Below, piece by piece: positions 5,525 through 5,834 of a stretch of 5,834 nt of DNA. The stretch comes from Lachnospiraceae bacterium (GTDB lineage: Bacteria; Bacillota_A; Clostridia; Lachnospirales; Lachnospiraceae). Each line of letters begins with the position of its first letter. Position 1 is the first letter of the stretch. The stretch is from assembly GCA_024690425.1 (NCBI GenBank), contig JAILCT010000210.1, forward strand, positions 1 through 5,834, written 5' to 3'. The notes beneath the pieces were generated by a model. The model ran no database searches, was not told the origin of the DNA, and worked only from the letters and a program-made list of their open reading frames with translations. Both the position numbers and the translations under genes were made by a program.

Positions 5525-5834
5525 ATGATTATGACAGGTATCACAACTAATTATTCATATTCGAGCGGAAATTGCTTTAATGCAGTTGACAAGCTGAAAG
5601 GAACAGCTCTCGAAGGCATAGGCAGGAGTTCCGAAGGGTCCGGGTTGCACGGTGGGGAAATGGAAGCACATATGCGCAGATACAACCCTGAGAAGTATGA
5701 GGAATATTCCAGGCTGAAAAAGCAATGTGAAGAGGAGTTTTTGACAAAGACATCACAGGAGCGCCTGAAGGATGCACAAAACGGGGTAAAATCAGCGGCC
5801 AGCAAGTTCCTGGAAGAATACAGTAACGAACAAA
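5525..5834 (+). CDS. Unrecognised protein, probable target of the two-component system (cut by right edge)
   Basis: The frame is open for 103 codons from the ATG at 5525 to the right edge. A very strong AAGGAGG site at 5514-5520 lies 4 nt from this ATG and 10 nt from a second in-frame ATG at 5531; either could be the true start, giving MIMTGITT or MTGITT. The first 20 residues are polar and rich in Thr, Asn, Tyr and Ser (NYSYSSGNCF) and contain no signal peptide or membrane segment. Residues from about 45 onward are highly charged and probably helical (YNPEKYEEYSRLKKQCEEEF). I do not recognise a family. It lies 127 bp after the kinase gene behind a LytTR-type operator, so it is probably an output gene of that system. 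It does not look like an AgrD-type peptide precursor, although the full length is unknown. Confidence 0.75.
   Translation, partial: MIMTGITTNYSYSSGNCFNAVDKLKGTALEGIGRSSEGSGLHGGEMEAHMRRYNPEKYEEYSRLKKQCEEEFLTKTSQERLKDAQNGVKSAASKFLEEYSNEQ

Overview
The window looks like part of a mobilisable or integrated genetic element in a low-to-mid GC anaerobic Firmicute. A Lachnospiraceae/Clostridia host (Butyrivibrio- or Roseburia-like) is the best guess. The reasons are strong AGGAGG-type ribosome sites, dense short operons, an agr-type two-component system, and a relaxase resembling ones I know from clostridial mobile elements. The organism is inferred; no rRNA or other taxonomic marker is present.

Layout. 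Positions 1-1006 (minus strand) hold the N-terminal 335 codons of a MobV/Pre-like relaxase, cut by the left edge. Positions 1007-1588 form a hairpin-rich intergenic region with at least five inverted repeats. It also holds a terminator-like hairpin overlapped by a 20-codon frame, both facing the relaxase. This could be an origin of transfer, an attenuated leader, or both. From about 1538 a plus-strand operon begins: an XRE-type helix-turn-helix regulator (1589-2449) that overlaps by 8 bp a sigma-70 family factor with regions 2 and 4 only (2442-3149). A second palindrome-rich intergenic region follows (3150-3400).

The right half is an agr-like signalling module. It has a REC-LytTR response regulator (3401-4111), a polytopic GHKL histidine kinase overlapping it by 4 bp (4108-5397), and an unrecognised gene starting at 5525 that leaves the window on the right. 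No AgrB-like processing protein or AgrD-like peptide gene is visible.

The most informative signal is non-coding. A pair of direct repeats built on TTCGTGCAGTTGG, with starts exactly 21 bp apart (two helical turns), lies upstream of the regulator (3306-3339). A second pair with the same core and the same 21-bp spacing lies upstream of the last gene (5402-5435). Two-turn direct repeats are the known geometry of LytTR operators. The simplest model is that the regulator activates its own operon and directly controls the gene at 5525.
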